Shown: positions 27,399-39,270, counted from the first letter of the stretch. The stretch: 64,000 nt of DNA from Citrobacter amalonaticus (GCA_028994555.1 JARDVN010000001.1:1550001-1614000), one strand, 5' to 3'. Notes: a model not told the origin generated them from the sequence alone. Translations and numbers: made by a program.

Positions 27399-27804
27399 AT
27401 GGCGAAAGAATTTGGTCGCCCGCAGCGTGTGGGACAGGAGATGCAAAAAGAAATCGCAATCATCCTGCAGCGCGAAATTAAAGACCCGCGTCTGGGCATG
27501 ATGACCACCGTATCGGGGGGTCGAAATGTCCCGCGATCTGGCGTATGCCAAAGTGTATGTCACCTTCCTCAATGACAAAGATGAAGACGCGATTAAAGCG
27601 GGTATCAAAGCGTTGCAGGAAGCGTCAGGTTTCATCCGTAGCCTGCTGGGCAAAGCGATGCGCTTGCGCATCGTGCCGGAACTGACCTTTTTCTACGATA
27701 ACTCGCTAGTGGAAGGGATGCGCATGTCCAACCTGGTGACCAGCGTGGTGAAACATGACGATGAACGTCGTGTTAACCCAGCGGACGACAGCAAGGAGGA
27801 CTAA
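27399..27804 (+). CDS. rbfA: 30S ribosome-binding factor RbfA (frameshifted in this sequence)
   Basis: RbfA is a KH-fold factor for late 16S rRNA/30S maturation and cold adaptation. The N-terminus reads [21 protein letters not shown] sixth G in the run 27515-27520 breaks the frame at TVSG; removing it gives [20 protein letters not shown] and a protein of about 134 aa. The stop overlaps the truB start as TAATG. Confidence 0.92.
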
Positions 27805-28749
27805 TGAGTCGTCCTCGTCGTCGTGGTCGCGACATTCACGGTGTCCTGCTGCTGGATAAACCGCAGGGCATGTCCAGTAATGACGTACTGCAAAAAGTGA
27901 AACGCCTCTATAACGCCAACCGCGCCGGACATACCGGGGCGCTGGATCCGTTAGCGACCGGCATGCTGCCGATTTGCCTCGGGGAAGCGACTAAGTTTTC
28001 GCAGTATCTGCTGGATTCTGACAAACGTTATCGGGTTATAGCCCGTCTGGGGCAGCGTACAGACACCTCCGATGCCGATGGACAAATTGTGCAGGAGCGT
28101 CCGGTCACTTTCACCCCTGAACAACTGGCTGTCGCACTGGACGCGTTCCGCGGCGATATCGAACAGGTGCCATCGATGTATTCGGCGCTGAAGTATCAGG
28201 GTAAAAAACTGTACGAATACGCGCGTCAGGGCATTGAAGTCCCTCGCGAAGCACGACCGATAACCGTTTACGAGCTGCTGTTTACCCGCCATGAAGGGGA
28301 TGAGCTGGAGCTGGAAGTGCATTGTTCCAAAGGCACCTATATTCGCACCATTATCGACGATCTGGGTGAGAAACTGGGTTGTGGCGCGCATGTTTCCTTC
28401 CTGCGTCGTCTGACGGTCAGCAAATATCCGGTGGAGCGTATGGTCACACTGGAACATTTGCGCGAATTGGTCGAACAGGCGGAGCAACAGGGGGATCCCG
28501 GCTGCACAGCTGCTTGATCCGCTGTTGATGCCGATGGATAGTCCGGCTTCGGACTACCCCATCGTTAATTTGCCGTTAACCTCTTCGGTTTACTTTAAGA
28601 ACGGTAATCCGGTTCGCACGAACGGCGCGCCACTGGAAGGGCTGGTTCGTGTTACGGAAGGTGACGACAGTAAGTTTATTGGCATGGGTGAGATCGACGA
28701 CGAAGGTCGCGTGGCGCCCCGCAGATTAGTGGTTGAATATCCAGCGTAG
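27804..28749 (+). CDS. truB: tRNA pseudouridine-55 synthase TruB (frameshifted in this sequence)
   Basis: TruB makes pseudouridine 55 in the tRNA T-loop and also acts as a tRNA chaperone. The catalytic aspartate is residue 48 in GALDPLATG. One extra G in the run 28490-28494 shifts the frame near residue 230; removing it gives [15 protein letters not shown] and the C-terminal PUA-like domain, 314 aa in all. The start overlaps the rbfA stop. Confidence 0.92.
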
Positions 28750-28802
28750 CGCGGGTTCGTCTTGCGATAAGAAGGCGCTACGAGTAGAATACTGCCGCTT
28801 AA

Positions 28803-29169
<367 letters not shown>

Positions 29170-29185
29170 TTCTTGCGAGTTTCAT

Positions 29186-29213
29186 AAAAGGGGGCCTTCA
29201 TGGCCCCTTTTTT
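29186..29213. terminator. rpsO terminator
   Basis: AAAAGGGGGCC and GGCCCCTTTTTT form the stem. The five Gs face only four Cs, which suggests an extra G here too. The A/T flanks would allow termination from either strand. Confidence 0.8.
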
Positions 29214-29400
29214 CAAGCAGATGGCAGCAATTCCTTGGAAACTATTGTATTGTTGCTATGAATGATCTTCCGTTGCAGAGGTTCGCGCGGCTAATGAGAG
29301 GCTTTACCCAATATCGTATGGGTTAGGGTTGTCATTAGTCGCGAGGATGCGCAGAAGATCGGGTATTAACGGCGATTCAGTTCGTGTCGCCAAAATTGGA
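29200..29400 (-). ncRNA. sraG: Possible SraG small RNA region (antisense to pnp leader)
   Basis: In E. coli the small RNA SraG is encoded in the rpsO-pnp gap on the strand opposite pnp. The same gap is present here, with a hairpin usable as its terminator (29186-29213). I see position and terminator only; boundaries are approximate and I did not find a convincing promoter. Confidence 0.3.
29286..29343 (+). promoter_or_regulatory. pnp leader hairpin (RNase III / PNPase autoregulation)
   Basis: A long imperfect stem pairs 29286-29297 (CGCGGCTAATGA) with 29332-29343 (TCATTAGTCGCG), enclosing ACCCAAT/ATGGGT. It lies 70-127 nt before the pnp start. In E. coli RNase III cuts this hairpin and PNPase then destabilises its own mRNA. 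Confidence 0.75.
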
Positions 29401-29412
29401 AAGGATATTATT

Positions 29413-31549
29413 TTGCTTAATCCGATCGTTCGTAAATTCCAGTACGGTCAGCATACCGTCACGCTGGAAACCGGCATGATGGCCCGTCAGGCCACTGCCG
29501 CTGTTATGGTTAGCATGGACGACACTGCGGTATTCGTGACCGTTGTCGGCCAGAAAAAAGCGAAGCCGGGTCAGGACTTCTTCCCGCTGACTGTTAACTA
29601 CCAGGAGCGTACTTACGCTGCTGGTCGTATCCCGGGCAGCTTCTTCCGTCGTGAAGGCCGCCCGAGCGAAGGCGAAACCCTGATCGCGCGTCTGATTGAC
29701 CGCCCGGTTCGTCCGCTGTTCCCGGAAGGTTTCGTGAACGAAGTACAGGTTATCGCAACCGTGGTTTCCGTTAACCCGCAGGTTAACCCGGATATCGTGG
29801 CGATGATTGGTGCTTCTGCTGCACTGTCTCTGTCTGGTATTCCGTTCAACGGCCCGATCGGCGCTGCTCGTGTGGGTTATATCAATGACCAGTACGTACT
29901 GAACCCGACTCAGGACGAGCTGAAAGAGAGCAAGCTGGATCTGGTGGTTGCCGGTACCGAAGCCGCCGTACTGATGGTTGAATCCGAAGCAGAACTGCTG
30001 AGCGAAGACCAGATGCTGGGCGCTGTCGTGTTTGGTCACGATCAGCAGCAGGTTGTTATCAAAGAAATCAACGAACTGGTGAAAGAAGCCGGTAAACCGC
30101 GTTGGGACTGGCAGCCGGAAGCAGTGAACGATGCGCTGAACGCGCGCGTTGCAGCCCTGGCCGAATCTCGCCTGAGCGATGCTTACCGTATCACCGACAA
30201 ACAAGAGCGTTATGCTCAGGTTGATGTGATCAAATCTGAAACCATCGCGACGCTGGTTGCAGAAGATGAATCCCTGGACGCTAACGAACTGGGTGAAATC
30301 CTGCATGCGATCGAGAAAAACGTGGTGCGTAGCCGCGTGCTGGCAGGTGAGCCGCGTATCGATGGCCGCGAAAAAAGACATGATCCGTGGTCTGGACGTG
30401 CGTACTGGCGTACTGCCACGTACTCACGGTTCTGCACTGTTCACCCGTGGCGAAACGCAGGCGCTGGTTACCGCAACCCTGGGGACCACCCGTGATGCGC
30501 AGAACCTCGACGAGCTGATGGGCGAGCGTACTGACAACTTCCTGTTCCACTACAACTTCCCTCCGTACTGCGTCGGCGAAACCGGCATGGTCGGTTCTCC
30601 GAAGCGTCGTGAAATTGGTCACGGTCGTCTGGCGAAGCGCGGCGTTCTGGCCGTGATGCCGGATCTGGATAAATTCCCGTACACTGTACGTGTGGTTTCT
30701 GAAATCACCGAATCTAACGGTTCTTCTTCTATGGCTTCCGTCTGTGGCGCTTCTTTGGCGCTGATGGATGCGGGTGTACCGATCAAAGCGGCCGTTGCGG
30801 GTATCGCAATGGGTCTGGTGAAAGAAGGCGACAACTATGTCGTACTGTCTGACATTCTGGGAGACGAAGATCACCTGGGCGATATGGACTTCAAAGTGGC
30901 GGGTTCCCGCGACGGTATCTCTGCTCTGCAGATGGATATCAAAATTGAAGGTATCACCAAAGAGATCATGCAGGTTGCACTGAACCAGGCTAAAGGTGCG
31001 CGTCTGCACATCCTGGGCGTGATGGAGCAGGCGATCAACGCGCCGCGTGGCGACATTTCTCAGTTCGCTCCACGTATCCACACTATCAAGATCAGCCCGG
31101 ATAAGATCAAAGACGTGATCGGTAAGGGCGGTTCTGTGATCCGTGCACTGACCGAAGAAACCGGCACGACAATCGAAATCGAAGATGACGGTACTGTGAA
31201 GATCGCAGCGACCGACGGTGAGAAAGCGAAATACGCTATCCGTCGTATCGAAGAGATCACTGCCGAAATCGAAGTGGGTCGCGTCTACAATGGTAAAGTG
31301 ACCCGTATCGTTGACTTTGGCGCGTTTGTTGCCATCGGTGGCGGTAAAGAAGGTCTGGTCCACATCTCTCAGATCGCGGATAAGCGTGTTGAGAAAGTGA
31401 CCGATTACCTGCAGATGGGCCAGGAAGTACCGGTTAAAGTTCTGGAAGTTGACCGCCAGGGCCGTGTACGTCTGAGCATTAAAGAAGCAACTGAGCAGTC
31501 TCAGCCTGCCGCAGCACCGGAAGCTCCGGCAAGCGAACAGGGCGAGTAA
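29413..31549 (+). CDS. pnp: Polynucleotide phosphorylase (frameshifted in this sequence)
   Basis: PNPase degrades RNA 3'-to-5' with phosphate and is part of the degradosome. The TTG start at 29413 ([12 protein letters not shown]) matches the unusual E. coli start. Two RNase PH domains flank a helical domain, then KH ([16 protein letters not shown]) and S1 domains. A sixth A in the run 30371-30376 breaks the frame after DGRE; removing it gives [12 protein letters not shown] and 711 aa. Confidence 0.93.
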
Positions 31550-31560
31550 GGTTGCCATTT

Positions 31561-31586
31561 GCCCTTCGCTTCTGCGGAGGGCTTTT
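31561..31586 (+). terminator. pnp terminator
   Basis: GCCCTTCGC / GCGGAGGGC (9 bp, one G-T pair, TTCT loop) is followed by TTTT, 11 bp past the pnp stop. Confidence 0.75.
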
Positions 31587-31658
31587 AACCTGGCAGGACG
31601 CCTTGTTAGCAACCGGGGAACAGGACGTTCAATTAATCGTTGTCTTCGGGAGTGGGAA

Positions 31659-32545
31659 ATGAAGCCTTTTTTTGCGCTGGTGTTTCGTGGCAACAGCACT
31701 CACGCTGGCTGGATGCAGTAATTCCACCTGGCGTAAGAGTGAGGTCCTCGCAGTACCATTGCAACCGACTTTGCAGCAGGAAGTGATTCTGGCACGCATG
31801 GAACAAATTCTTGCCAGTCGGGCTTTAACCGATGACGAACGCGCACAGCTTTTATATGAGCGCGGAGTGTTGTATGATAGTCTCGGTCTGAGGGCATTAG
31901 CGCGAAATGATTTTTCACAAGCGTTGGCAATCCGATCCGATATGCCTGAAGTATTCAATTACTTAGGCATTTATTTAACGCAGGCAGGCAATTTTGATGC
32001 TGCCTATGAAGCGTTTGATTCTGTACTTGAGCTTGATCCAACTTACAACTACGCGCACTTAAATCGCGGTATCGCATTGTATTACGGCGGTCGCGAGAAG
32101 TTAGCGCAAGATGATCTGCTGGCGTTTTATCAAGACGATCCCAATGATCCTTTCCGCAGCCTGTGGCTTTATCTCGCTGAGCAGAAGCTCGATGAGAAGC
32201 AGGCAAAAGTGGCGCTGAACGAGCGCTTCGAGAAATCGGATAAAGAACAATGGGGATGGAACATTGTCGAGTTCTACCTGGGCAACATTAGCGAAGCAAC
32301 GCTGATGGAAAGGCTCAAGGCGGACGCAACGGATAACACCTCGCTCGCTGAGCATCTCAGTGAAACCAACTTCTATTTAGGTAAGTATTACCTAAGTCTG
32401 GGGGGATTTGGACAACGCTACGGCATTGTTCAAACTGGCGGTCGCTAACAACGTTCATAACTTTGTTGAGCACCGATATGCATTGTTGGAATTATCGCTC
32501 CTGGGCCAGGACAAAGATGACCTGGCAGAATCGGACCAGCAATAG
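31659..32545 (+). CDS. nlpI: Outer-membrane lipoprotein NlpI (two frameshifts in this sequence)
   Basis: NlpI is a TPR lipoprotein that binds the Prc protease and scaffolds peptidoglycan hydrolases, controlling MepS levels. The lipobox is LAGC in [15 protein letters not shown]-like repeats include [25 protein letters not shown]. Extra bases lie in T run 31667-31673 (codons 3-5) and G run 32400-32405 (near residue 248). With both removed the protein is 294 aa, the family length. Confidence 0.92.
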
Positions 32546-32652
32546 CTGACGTACACATCAGCCCGTAATCTTTTTTTGATTGCCATCACCTTTGCGGGTG
32601 AGGGCGTTGTTGTTCGTTAATACACCTACTTTGAGCCGGTTCACACTTTTCA

Positions 32653-32733
32653 ATGAAAATTGCTGATCAATTTCATGATGAGTTATGTAGACTGGCCGCC
32701 ATTAATTTTGAGGCACACGTACTACATGGCTGA
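32653..32733 (+). CDS. yrbN: Short ORF YrbN overlapping the deaD start
   Basis: A 26-codon ORF ([20 protein letters not shown], then AHVLHG) matches the E. coli small protein YrbN almost residue for residue. Its last 8 bases overlap the deaD start, so it may couple deaD translation to its own. Whether the peptide itself has a role is unknown. Confidence 0.8.
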
Positions 32734-34604
32734 ATTCGAAACCACATTTGCAGATCTGGGCCTGAAGGCTCCTATCCTTGAAGCCCTTAACGATCTGGGT
32801 TACGAAAAACCATCTCCAATCCAGGCAGAGTGCATTCCGCATCTGCTGGGCGGTCGCGACGTTCTGGGTATGGCCCAGACCGGTAGCGGCAAAACGGCAG
32901 CGTTCTCTTTACCGCTGCTCAACAATCTTGATCCTGAGCTGAAAGCACCTCAGATTCTGGTGCTGGCACCGACCCGCGAACTGGCGGTTCAGGTCGCCGA
33001 AGCGATGACGGATTTCTCTAAACACATGCGCGGCGTGAACGTGGTTGCCCTGTACGGCGGCCAGCGTTATGACGTGCAATTACGCGCCCTGCGTCAAGGG
33101 CCGCAGATCGTCGTCGGTACGCCGGGTCGTCTGCTTGATCACTTAAAACGCGGTACCCTGGATCTGTCTCGTCTGAGCGGTCTGGTACTGGACGAAGCCG
33201 ATGAAATGCTGCGTATGGGCTTCATCGAAGACGTTGAAACCATCATGGCACAGATCCCGGAAGGTCATCAGACCGCACTGTTCTCTGCCACAATGCCGGA
33301 AGCGATTCGTCGCATTACCCGCCGCTTCATGAAAGAGCCGCAGGAAGTGCGCATTCAGTCCAGCGTCACTACCCGTCCGGACATCAGCCAGAGCTACTGG
33401 ACTGTCTGGGGCATGCGTAAGAACGAAGCGCTGGTACGTTTCCTGGAAGCGGAAGATTTTGATGCGGCGATTATCTTCGTTCGTACCAAAAACGCGACTC
33501 TGGAAGTGGCGGAAGCGCTGGAGCGTAGCGGTTACAACAGTGCCGCGCTGAACGGTGATATGAACCAGGCGCTGCGTGAGCAAACCCTGGAGCGTCTGAA
33601 AGACGGTCGTCTGGATATCCTGATTGCAACCGACGTTGCGGCCCGTGGCCTGGACGTTGAGCGTATCAGCCTGGTAGTTAACTACGATATCCCGATGGAC
33701 TCCGAATCTTACGTTCACCGTATCGGTCGTACCGGTCGTGCGGGTCGCGCGGGTCGTGCGCTGCTGTTCGTTGAGAACCGCGAGCGTCGTCTGCTGCGTA
33801 ACATCGAACGCACCATGAAGCTGACCATTCCGGAAGTGGAACTGCCGAATGCAGAACTGCTGGGTAAACGTCGCCTGGAAAAATTTGCCGCTAAAGTACA
33901 GCAGCAGCTGGAAAGCAGCGATCTGGATCAATACCGTGCGCTGTTAGCTAAACTGCAGCCGACGGCGGAAGACGAAGAGCTGGATATTGAAACTCTGGCC
34001 GCCGCTCTGCTGAAGATGGCTCAGGGCGAACGTCCGCTGATTCTGCCGCCAGATGCGCCGATGCGTCCGAAGCGTGAGTTCCGTGACCGTGACGATCGTG
34101 GTCCGCGTGACCGTAACGATCGTGCGCCGCGTGGCGACCGTGAAGACCGTCCGCGTCGTGAACGTCGTGACGTTGGCGATATGCAGTTGTACCGCATTGA
34201 AGTGGGCCGTGATGATGGTGTTGAAGTTCGTCATATCGTTGGCGCGATTGCAAACGAAGGCGACATCAGCAGCCGCTACATTGGTAACATCAAGCTGTTC
34301 GCGTCTCACTCCACCATCGAACTGCCGAAAGGTATGCCGGGTGAAGTCCTGCAGCACTTTACGCGCACTCGCATTCTGAACAAGCCGATGAACATGCAAC
34401 TGGTGGGCGATGCACAGCCACACACCGAACGTCGTGGCGGGGGGTCGTAGCTTTGGTGGCGAGCGTCGTGAAGGTGGTCGCGGTTTTGGCGGTGAGCGTC
34501 GTGAAGGCGGTCGTGGTGATGGTCGTCGTTTCAGCGGCGAACGTCGCGAAGGTAGCCGCGCACCACGTCGTGATGAAGGTTCCAGCCGTCGTCGTGACGC
34601 GTAA
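32726..34604 (+). CDS. deaD: ATP-dependent RNA helicase DeaD/CsdA (frameshifted in this sequence)
   Basis: DeaD is a cold-shock DEAD-box helicase for ribosome assembly and mRNA decay. Motifs in order: [21 protein letters not shown] and HRIGRTGR; then an RNA-binding DbpA-like domain and an Arg/Gly-rich tail with repeats of [11 protein letters not shown] sixth G in the run 34439-34444 breaks the frame at the start of the tail; removing it gives a protein of about 625 aa ending SSRRRDA. Confidence 0.93.
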
Positions 34605-34637
34605 ACATCTCGTTTACTGACGTAAAGTAATAAATAC

Positions 34638-34668
34638 AGCCCCGATGAAAATATCGGGGCTTTTTTTT
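34638..34668 (+). terminator. deaD terminator
   Basis: AGCCCCGAT / TATCGGGGCT is followed by eight Ts. Confidence 0.85.
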
Positions 34669-34676
34669 ATTCCATT

Positions 34677-34698
34677 TGTACTATCGTACTGGTACAGT
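34677..34698 (+). promoter_or_regulatory. Candidate operator upstream of mtr
   Basis: TGTACTATCGTACTGGTAC contains repeated GTAC(T) half-sites followed by an ACTG...CAGT inverted repeat, 50-70 bp before mtr. E. coli mtr is repressed by TrpR and controlled by TyrR, and GTACT is part of the trp operator, so TrpR binding is plausible but unproven. Confidence 0.4.
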
Positions 34699-34748
34699 GC
34701 AGCACATTAGAATGTGGTCACACTATTATTCGCTGGAGAAATCGCTAA

Positions 34749-35993
34749 ATGGCAACACTAACCACCACCCAGACATCACCTTCGCTCATCGGCGGCGTGG
34801 TGATCATCGGCGGCACCATAATCGGCGCAGGGATGTTCTCTCTGCCAGTGGTCATGTCCGGGGCGTGGTTTTTCTGGTCAATGGCGGCGCTGGTCTTTAC
34901 CTGGTTTTGTATGCTGCACTCTGGTCTGATGATCCTCGAAGCTAACCTAAACTATCGGATTGGCTCAAGTTTTGACACCATCACCAAAGACCTGCTTGGC
35001 AAAGGCTGGAACGTGGTGAACGGCATCTCGATTGCCTTCGTGCTCTATATCCTGACCTATGCCTATATTTCGGCGAGCGGTTCAATTCTGCACCATACCT
35101 TCAGCGAAATGTCGCTGAATGTACCTGCGCGAGCGGCAGGGTTTGGCTTTGCCCTACTGGTAGCGTTTGTGGTGTGGTTGAGTACTAAAGCGGTAAGTCG
35201 CATGACGGCGATTGTTCTGGGTGCGAAGGTGATTACTTTCTTTCTCACCTTCGGCAGTCTGCTGGGGCATGTCACGCCGACCACGCTGTTTAACGTCGCG
35301 GAAAGCAACGCCTCTTACGCGCCCTACCTGCTGATGACGCTGCCGTTCTGTCTGGCATCGTTTGGCTATCATGGTAACGTCCCAAGCCTGATGAAATACT
35401 ACGGTAAAGATCCGCGCACCATTGTGAAGTGCCTGGTCTACGGCACGCTGTTGGCGCTGGTGCTTTATACCGTCTGGTTGCTGGGGACGATGGGGAACAT
35501 TCCGCGTCCGGAATTTATTGGTATCGCAGAGAAGGGCGGCAATATTGATGTGCTGGTGCAGGCACTTAGCGGCGTACTGAACAGCCGTAGTCTGGATCTG
35601 CTGTTAGTGGTGTTCTCTAATTTTGCCGTGGCGAGTTCATTCCTTGGCGTCACGCTGGGTCTGTTTGACTATCTGGCCGATCTGTTTGGTTTTGATGATT
35701 CGGCGATAGGACGTTTTAAAACCGCGCTGTTGACCTTTGCTCCGCCAATCGTTGGTGGTCTGCTGTGGCCGAACGGGTTCCTGTATGCCATTGGCTATGC
35801 AGGACTGGCGGCAACCATCTGGGCGGCGATTGTGCCGGCGCTGTTGGCACGCAAATCACGTCAGCGTTTCGGTAGCCCGAAATTCCGCGTCTGGGGTGGC
35901 AAGCCGATGATTGTCCTGATCCTGGTGTTTGGTATCGGCAACGCGCTGGTACATGTGCTGTCGAGCTTTAACCTGTTGCCTGTTTACCATTAA
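34749..35993 (+). CDS. mtr: Tryptophan-specific permease Mtr
   Basis: Mtr is a high-affinity tryptophan/proton symporter in the inner membrane, of the hydroxy/aromatic amino acid permease family. It has 414 aa, the E. coli length, about 11 hydrophobic helices and the N-terminal [13 protein letters not shown] motif typical of the family. It is a single gene behind its own promoter. The frame is intact. Confidence 0.95.
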   Translation: MATLTTTQTSPSLIGGVVIIGGTIIGAGMFSLPVVMSGAWFFWSMAALVFTWFCMLHSGLMILEANLNYRIGSSFDTITKDLLGKGWNVVNGISIAFVLYILTYAYISASGSILHHTFSEMSLNVPARAAGFGFALLVAFVVWLSTKAVSRMTAIVLGAKVITFFLTFGSLLGHVTPTTLFNVAESNASYAPYLLMTLPFCLASFGYHGNVPSLMKYYGKDPRTIVKCLVYGTLLALVLYTVWLLGTMGNIPRPEFIGIAEKGGNIDVLVQALSGVLNSRSLDLLLVVFSNFAVASSFLGVTLGLFDYLADLFGFDDSAIGRFKTALLTFAPPIVGGLLWPNGFLYAIGYAGLAATIWAAIVPALLARKSRQRFGSPKFRVWGGKPMIVLILVFGIGNALVHVLSSFNLLPVYH

Positions 35994-36000
35994 ACACATT

Positions 36001-36072
36001 GCCCGGTGGCGCTACGCTTACCGGGCCTACAGGGATCGCGTAGGCCGGATAAGGCGAAGCCGCCATCCGGCA
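36001..36072. repeat. REP/BIME between mtr and yhbW
   Basis: TGCCCGGTGGCGCTACGCTTACCGGGCCTAC and GTAGGCCGGATAAGGCGAAGCCGCCATCCGGCA form a REP pair between the convergent genes; no other terminator is evident. Confidence 0.85.
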
Positions 36073-36077
36073 AAAAA

Positions 36078-37086
36078 CTACCCCACCAACTCTTCTTTCA
36101 CCTGCATCGCCAGATCAAACGAATGCAGACGCGCCTGATGGTCAAATATCTGCCCGTTAACCATAATCTCATCGGCCTGCGTTTCACGTAGAACTGATTC
36201 CAGCCCGTGGCGTATTTTCGCTTTATCACCCACCAGCGACATACTCAGCGCCTGCTGAACGCCGTACTGCTCTGACGGCGACCAGAACTGATCCATATTT
36301 TGAATCGGCGCCGGAAGCTGACCCGTCTCGCCACGACGCAGTTTCACAAATGCCTGTTGCATCGAGGTGAACAGATACTCCGCATCACGGGTACTGTCGG
36401 CGGCAATGATATTGATACAGACCATAGCGTACGGCTTATCCAGTCGCGCGGACGGCCTGAACTGGGTGCGGTAAAGGTGCAGCGCCTGGAACAGCATATC
36501 CGGTGCGAAGTGGGAGGCAAAGGCGAACGGCAGGCCAAGCTGTGCGGCTAACTGCGCGCTATAGAGACTGGAGCCTAACAGCCAGACCGGGATCTTCTCA
36601 CCGTAGCCAGGAACCGGGCGTACCTGCGGATTAGGATCGCGCGCATCAAACCAGTCCACCAGTTCAGCGACATCGCGGGGGGAAGTTATCGATATCGCCG
36701 CCCATATGACGGCGCAGGGCTCGCATCGTCGGCTGGTCGCTACCCGGCGCGCGTCCTAAACCGAGATCAATGCGTCCTGGATAGAGCGTATTCAGCGTAC
36801 CGAACTGTTCGGCAATGACCAGTGGTGAGTGGTTGGGAAGCATGACGCCACCGGAACCGAGATGCAAAGTCTGGGTATTCGCGGCCAGATAGCCAATCAG
36901 CACGGAGGTTGCCGCGCTGGCGATACCGGTCATATTGTGATGCTCCGCCAGCCAGTAGCGATGATAGCCGCGCTTTTCAGCGAGGCGCGCGAGATCGAGC
37001 GAGTGTGAGAACGCCTCTTTCGCTGAGGATCCGTCGGGAATCGGCGCCAGATCCAGCACCGAGAAAGGAATAGTTTTGTCAGTCAT
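36078..37086 (-). CDS. yhbW: Luciferase-like flavin monooxygenase YhbW (frameshifted in this sequence)
   Basis: A TIM-barrel protein of the bacterial luciferase-like (F420/FMN) family; substrate unknown. It starts [19 protein letters not shown] and keeps [12 protein letters not shown] and [15 protein letters not shown] sixth base in the G run 36677-36682 breaks the frame at DIDNFP; removing it gives [17 protein letters not shown] and 335 aa. It is transcribed alone, convergent with mtr. Confidence 0.9.
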
Positions 37087-37166
37087 AACGGCTCACTTTG
37101 TTACCAGTTAATCTTTTCATACTGCATTAAAGATTAGTTAATGTTGTTAACAAAGTGAGCTATTTA

Positions 37167-38045
37167 TCAGGATTGTAATTCAAGGCCAGCCAGACGTTTC
37201 CAGTAGCCGTTGCAGTCGCTATGCGCCGCGAGTGGCAGCGGCGCTTTTCCGGTTTCGTTGGCGCGGAAGGCGTCGAGCATCGCGAATGTCTCCGTGCCAA
37301 GCGGTGACAGACGCACGATATCGACCAGTCCCTGCATCGACGTCAGTTCGTTACCCAGGTTGTAGATATAGCCGCTCATAGTCTGAATGCCGTTGAGAAC
37401 GAAGACTTGCTGATTCTCCTGAGTGAGAACATTACGGCCTTGTGGGTACTTAATACAGCAGGTTTCGCATTCATCTTTTGGACGGTCTTCCGAGCGGGCA
37501 GTAAAACAGCGGGCGGAATACGCCAGCGGCAGATGCCCATAGCTCAGGACTTCCACTTCAAACTGCTGGCGAATTCCCAGTTCATCACACTGATTGAGCA
37601 GGTTCACCAGCCAGTCGCGGGAAAGTTCCACCGGCATGCACCAGCGCACCATCCCCTGTTTGAGCAGCAGACGCAACGTAACCGCGTTGTAGCAGTTCAG
37701 CGCGTGACTGGCGACAAACGGTAGCTTACGGTCGGCGCACATGTTCACCACGCCAAGATCGCTGGCCTCCAGCAGAAAGTCGCCATTGTCGACATAGCGC
37801 TTCAGTTCGTTCAGCTCAGAAGTGGCCTGAACCAGCGCCAGCGTGGACAGCACGACCTGCTTACCGCTACCGGCGAGTGATTTCGCCATATCCAGCCAGT
37901 CGCCGACTTTAGTGGCGCGGCGTTTGCTGCACACCGCTTCGCCAAGATAGATAACATCCGCGCTGCTGGCGGCGGCCTGCTGATAAAAATCTTCCAGCGT
38001 CTCTTTCGGCCAGTAATAAAGCACGGGCCCTAAGGAATATTTCAT
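37167..38045 (-). CDS. ubiV: Oxygen-independent ubiquinone hydroxylase subunit UbiV
   Basis: UbiV (YhbV) is a peptidase U32-family [4Fe-4S] protein that with UbiU hydroxylates ubiquinone precursors without oxygen. It has 292 aa from the ATG at 38045 (MKYSLGPVLYYW). Cluster-binding cysteines are visible in LNCYNAV and in CETCCIKYPQGRN. It starts 8 bp after ubiU, so the pair is an operon. Confidence 0.94.
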   Translation of the reverse strand: MKYSLGPVLYYWPKETLEDFYQQAAASSADVIYLGEAVCSKRRATKVGDWLDMAKSLAGSGKQVVLSTLALVQATSELNELKRYVDNGDFLLEASDLGVVNMCADRKLPFVASHALNCYNAVTLRLLLKQGMVRWCMPVELSRDWLVNLLNQCDELGIRQQFEVEVLSYGHLPLAYSARCFTARSEDRPKDECETCCIKYPQGRNVLTQENQQVFVLNGIQTMSGYIYNLGNELTSMQGLVDIVRLSPLGTETFAMLDAFRANETGKAPLPLAAHSDCNGYWKRLAGLELQS

Positions 38046-38053
38046 TGCTTTTC

Positions 38054-39050
38054 TCACTGCCATTTACGGTGATACGCGCCAAGCGTCGTCTGGGTGCCTT
38101 CGGACATCGCGCCGAGCGTTTCCATCCACGCTGGCTGCGGCGCATAGTGCTGTGGATCGGCGATGCAACGGTCAATCGCCTGACGCCACACTTTCGCGAC
38201 CTGGCTGACATAGGCCGGGCTGCGCTGACGACCTTCGATTTTCACCGAGGCAATATTCGCCGCCAGCAGCTCTGGCAGCAGTTCCAGTGTATTCAGGCTG
38301 GTCGGTTCTTCCAGCGCGTGGTAACGCTCGCCGTCAACCAGATAACGCCCTTTACACAGCGTCGGATAACCGGCGTTCTCTCCTTCCTGATAACGGTCGA
38401 TGAGCACTTCATTCAGACGTGATTCCAGCCCTTGCGGCGTTTGCTGCCAGCGCACAAAACGGGCCGGAGAGCAGGCACCTACCGTATTAGGTGATTCGCC
38501 GGTCAACCAGGACGAGAGGTAACAGCGGCCTTCAGCCATAATGCACAGACTGCCGAAAGCAAAAACCTCCAGCGGAACCGGCGTCACACGGGCGAGTTGT
38601 TTCACCTGATGGATTGAGAGCACGCGCGGCAGAACAACGCGGGCGACATCGAAATGGCGATGATAAAAGTTGATCGCTTCTTCATTGGTCGCCGAAGCCT
38701 GAACAGAGACATGGCGCTCAATTTGCGGATAACGTTCTGCGGCATACTCGAGCATAGCAAGATCGGCGAGGATCAACGCATCCGCCCCCCAGTTGCGCGG
38801 CCATATCCACCGCACGCTGCCAGCGGGCATAGCCATCCGGATGCGCAAACGTATTAATTGCGATGTGCAATTTGCGGCGATGTTGATGGACAAAATTCAC
38901 CGCTTCCTGCAATTTCTTCTCGGTAAAGTTAAGGCCGGCGAAGTGGCGGGCGTTGGTATCATCTTTTAGCCCGATATAAACGGCATCAGCGCCGTTTTCG
39001 ATGGCCGCCTTAAGCGCCGGGAGATTTCCGGCAGGGCAGAGCAGCTCCAT
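38054..39050 (-). CDS. ubiU: Oxygen-independent ubiquinone hydroxylase subunit UbiU (frameshifted in this sequence)
   Basis: UbiU (YhbU) is the U32-family partner of UbiV. It starts MELLCPAGNLPALKAAIENG and contains FAFGSLCIMAEGRCYLSSW with iron-sulfur ligand cysteines. A sixth base in the C run 38785-38790 breaks the frame at AAQLG; removing it gives ADALILADLAMLEYAAERYP and 331 aa. It is the first gene of ubiUV, divergent from ubiT. Confidence 0.92.
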
Positions 39051-39270
39051 AATTTATCCTGAAGATTGCGCCGCCTGGGACGCATAATTGTTAACGAACA
39101 AGGATTTTAGTTAACCTTGCTGCGACAATTTTTGATTTAAGGCAGTTAAAGTCGTATTGATATCAGTAATAAAGAGGTAGAGATTTCGTACGCAATTGTT
39201 GATTTATGCCGCTATGTCATTTATCTGATATGGCAAAATAGCAGGATAATTGAAACAGGGAGTAAAGCTC

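Noticed and set aside
30281..31699. 472-codon open frame antisense to pnp
   Set aside because: Same cause: a shadow of strong codon bias in pnp. Similar shadows occur opposite murA, infB, deaD and ftsH.
39051..39270. FNR site in the ubiU-ubiT gap
   Set aside because: TTGATATCAGTAA near 39156 has only one good half-site, so I do not list it as a feature even though FNR control of ubiUVT is expected.
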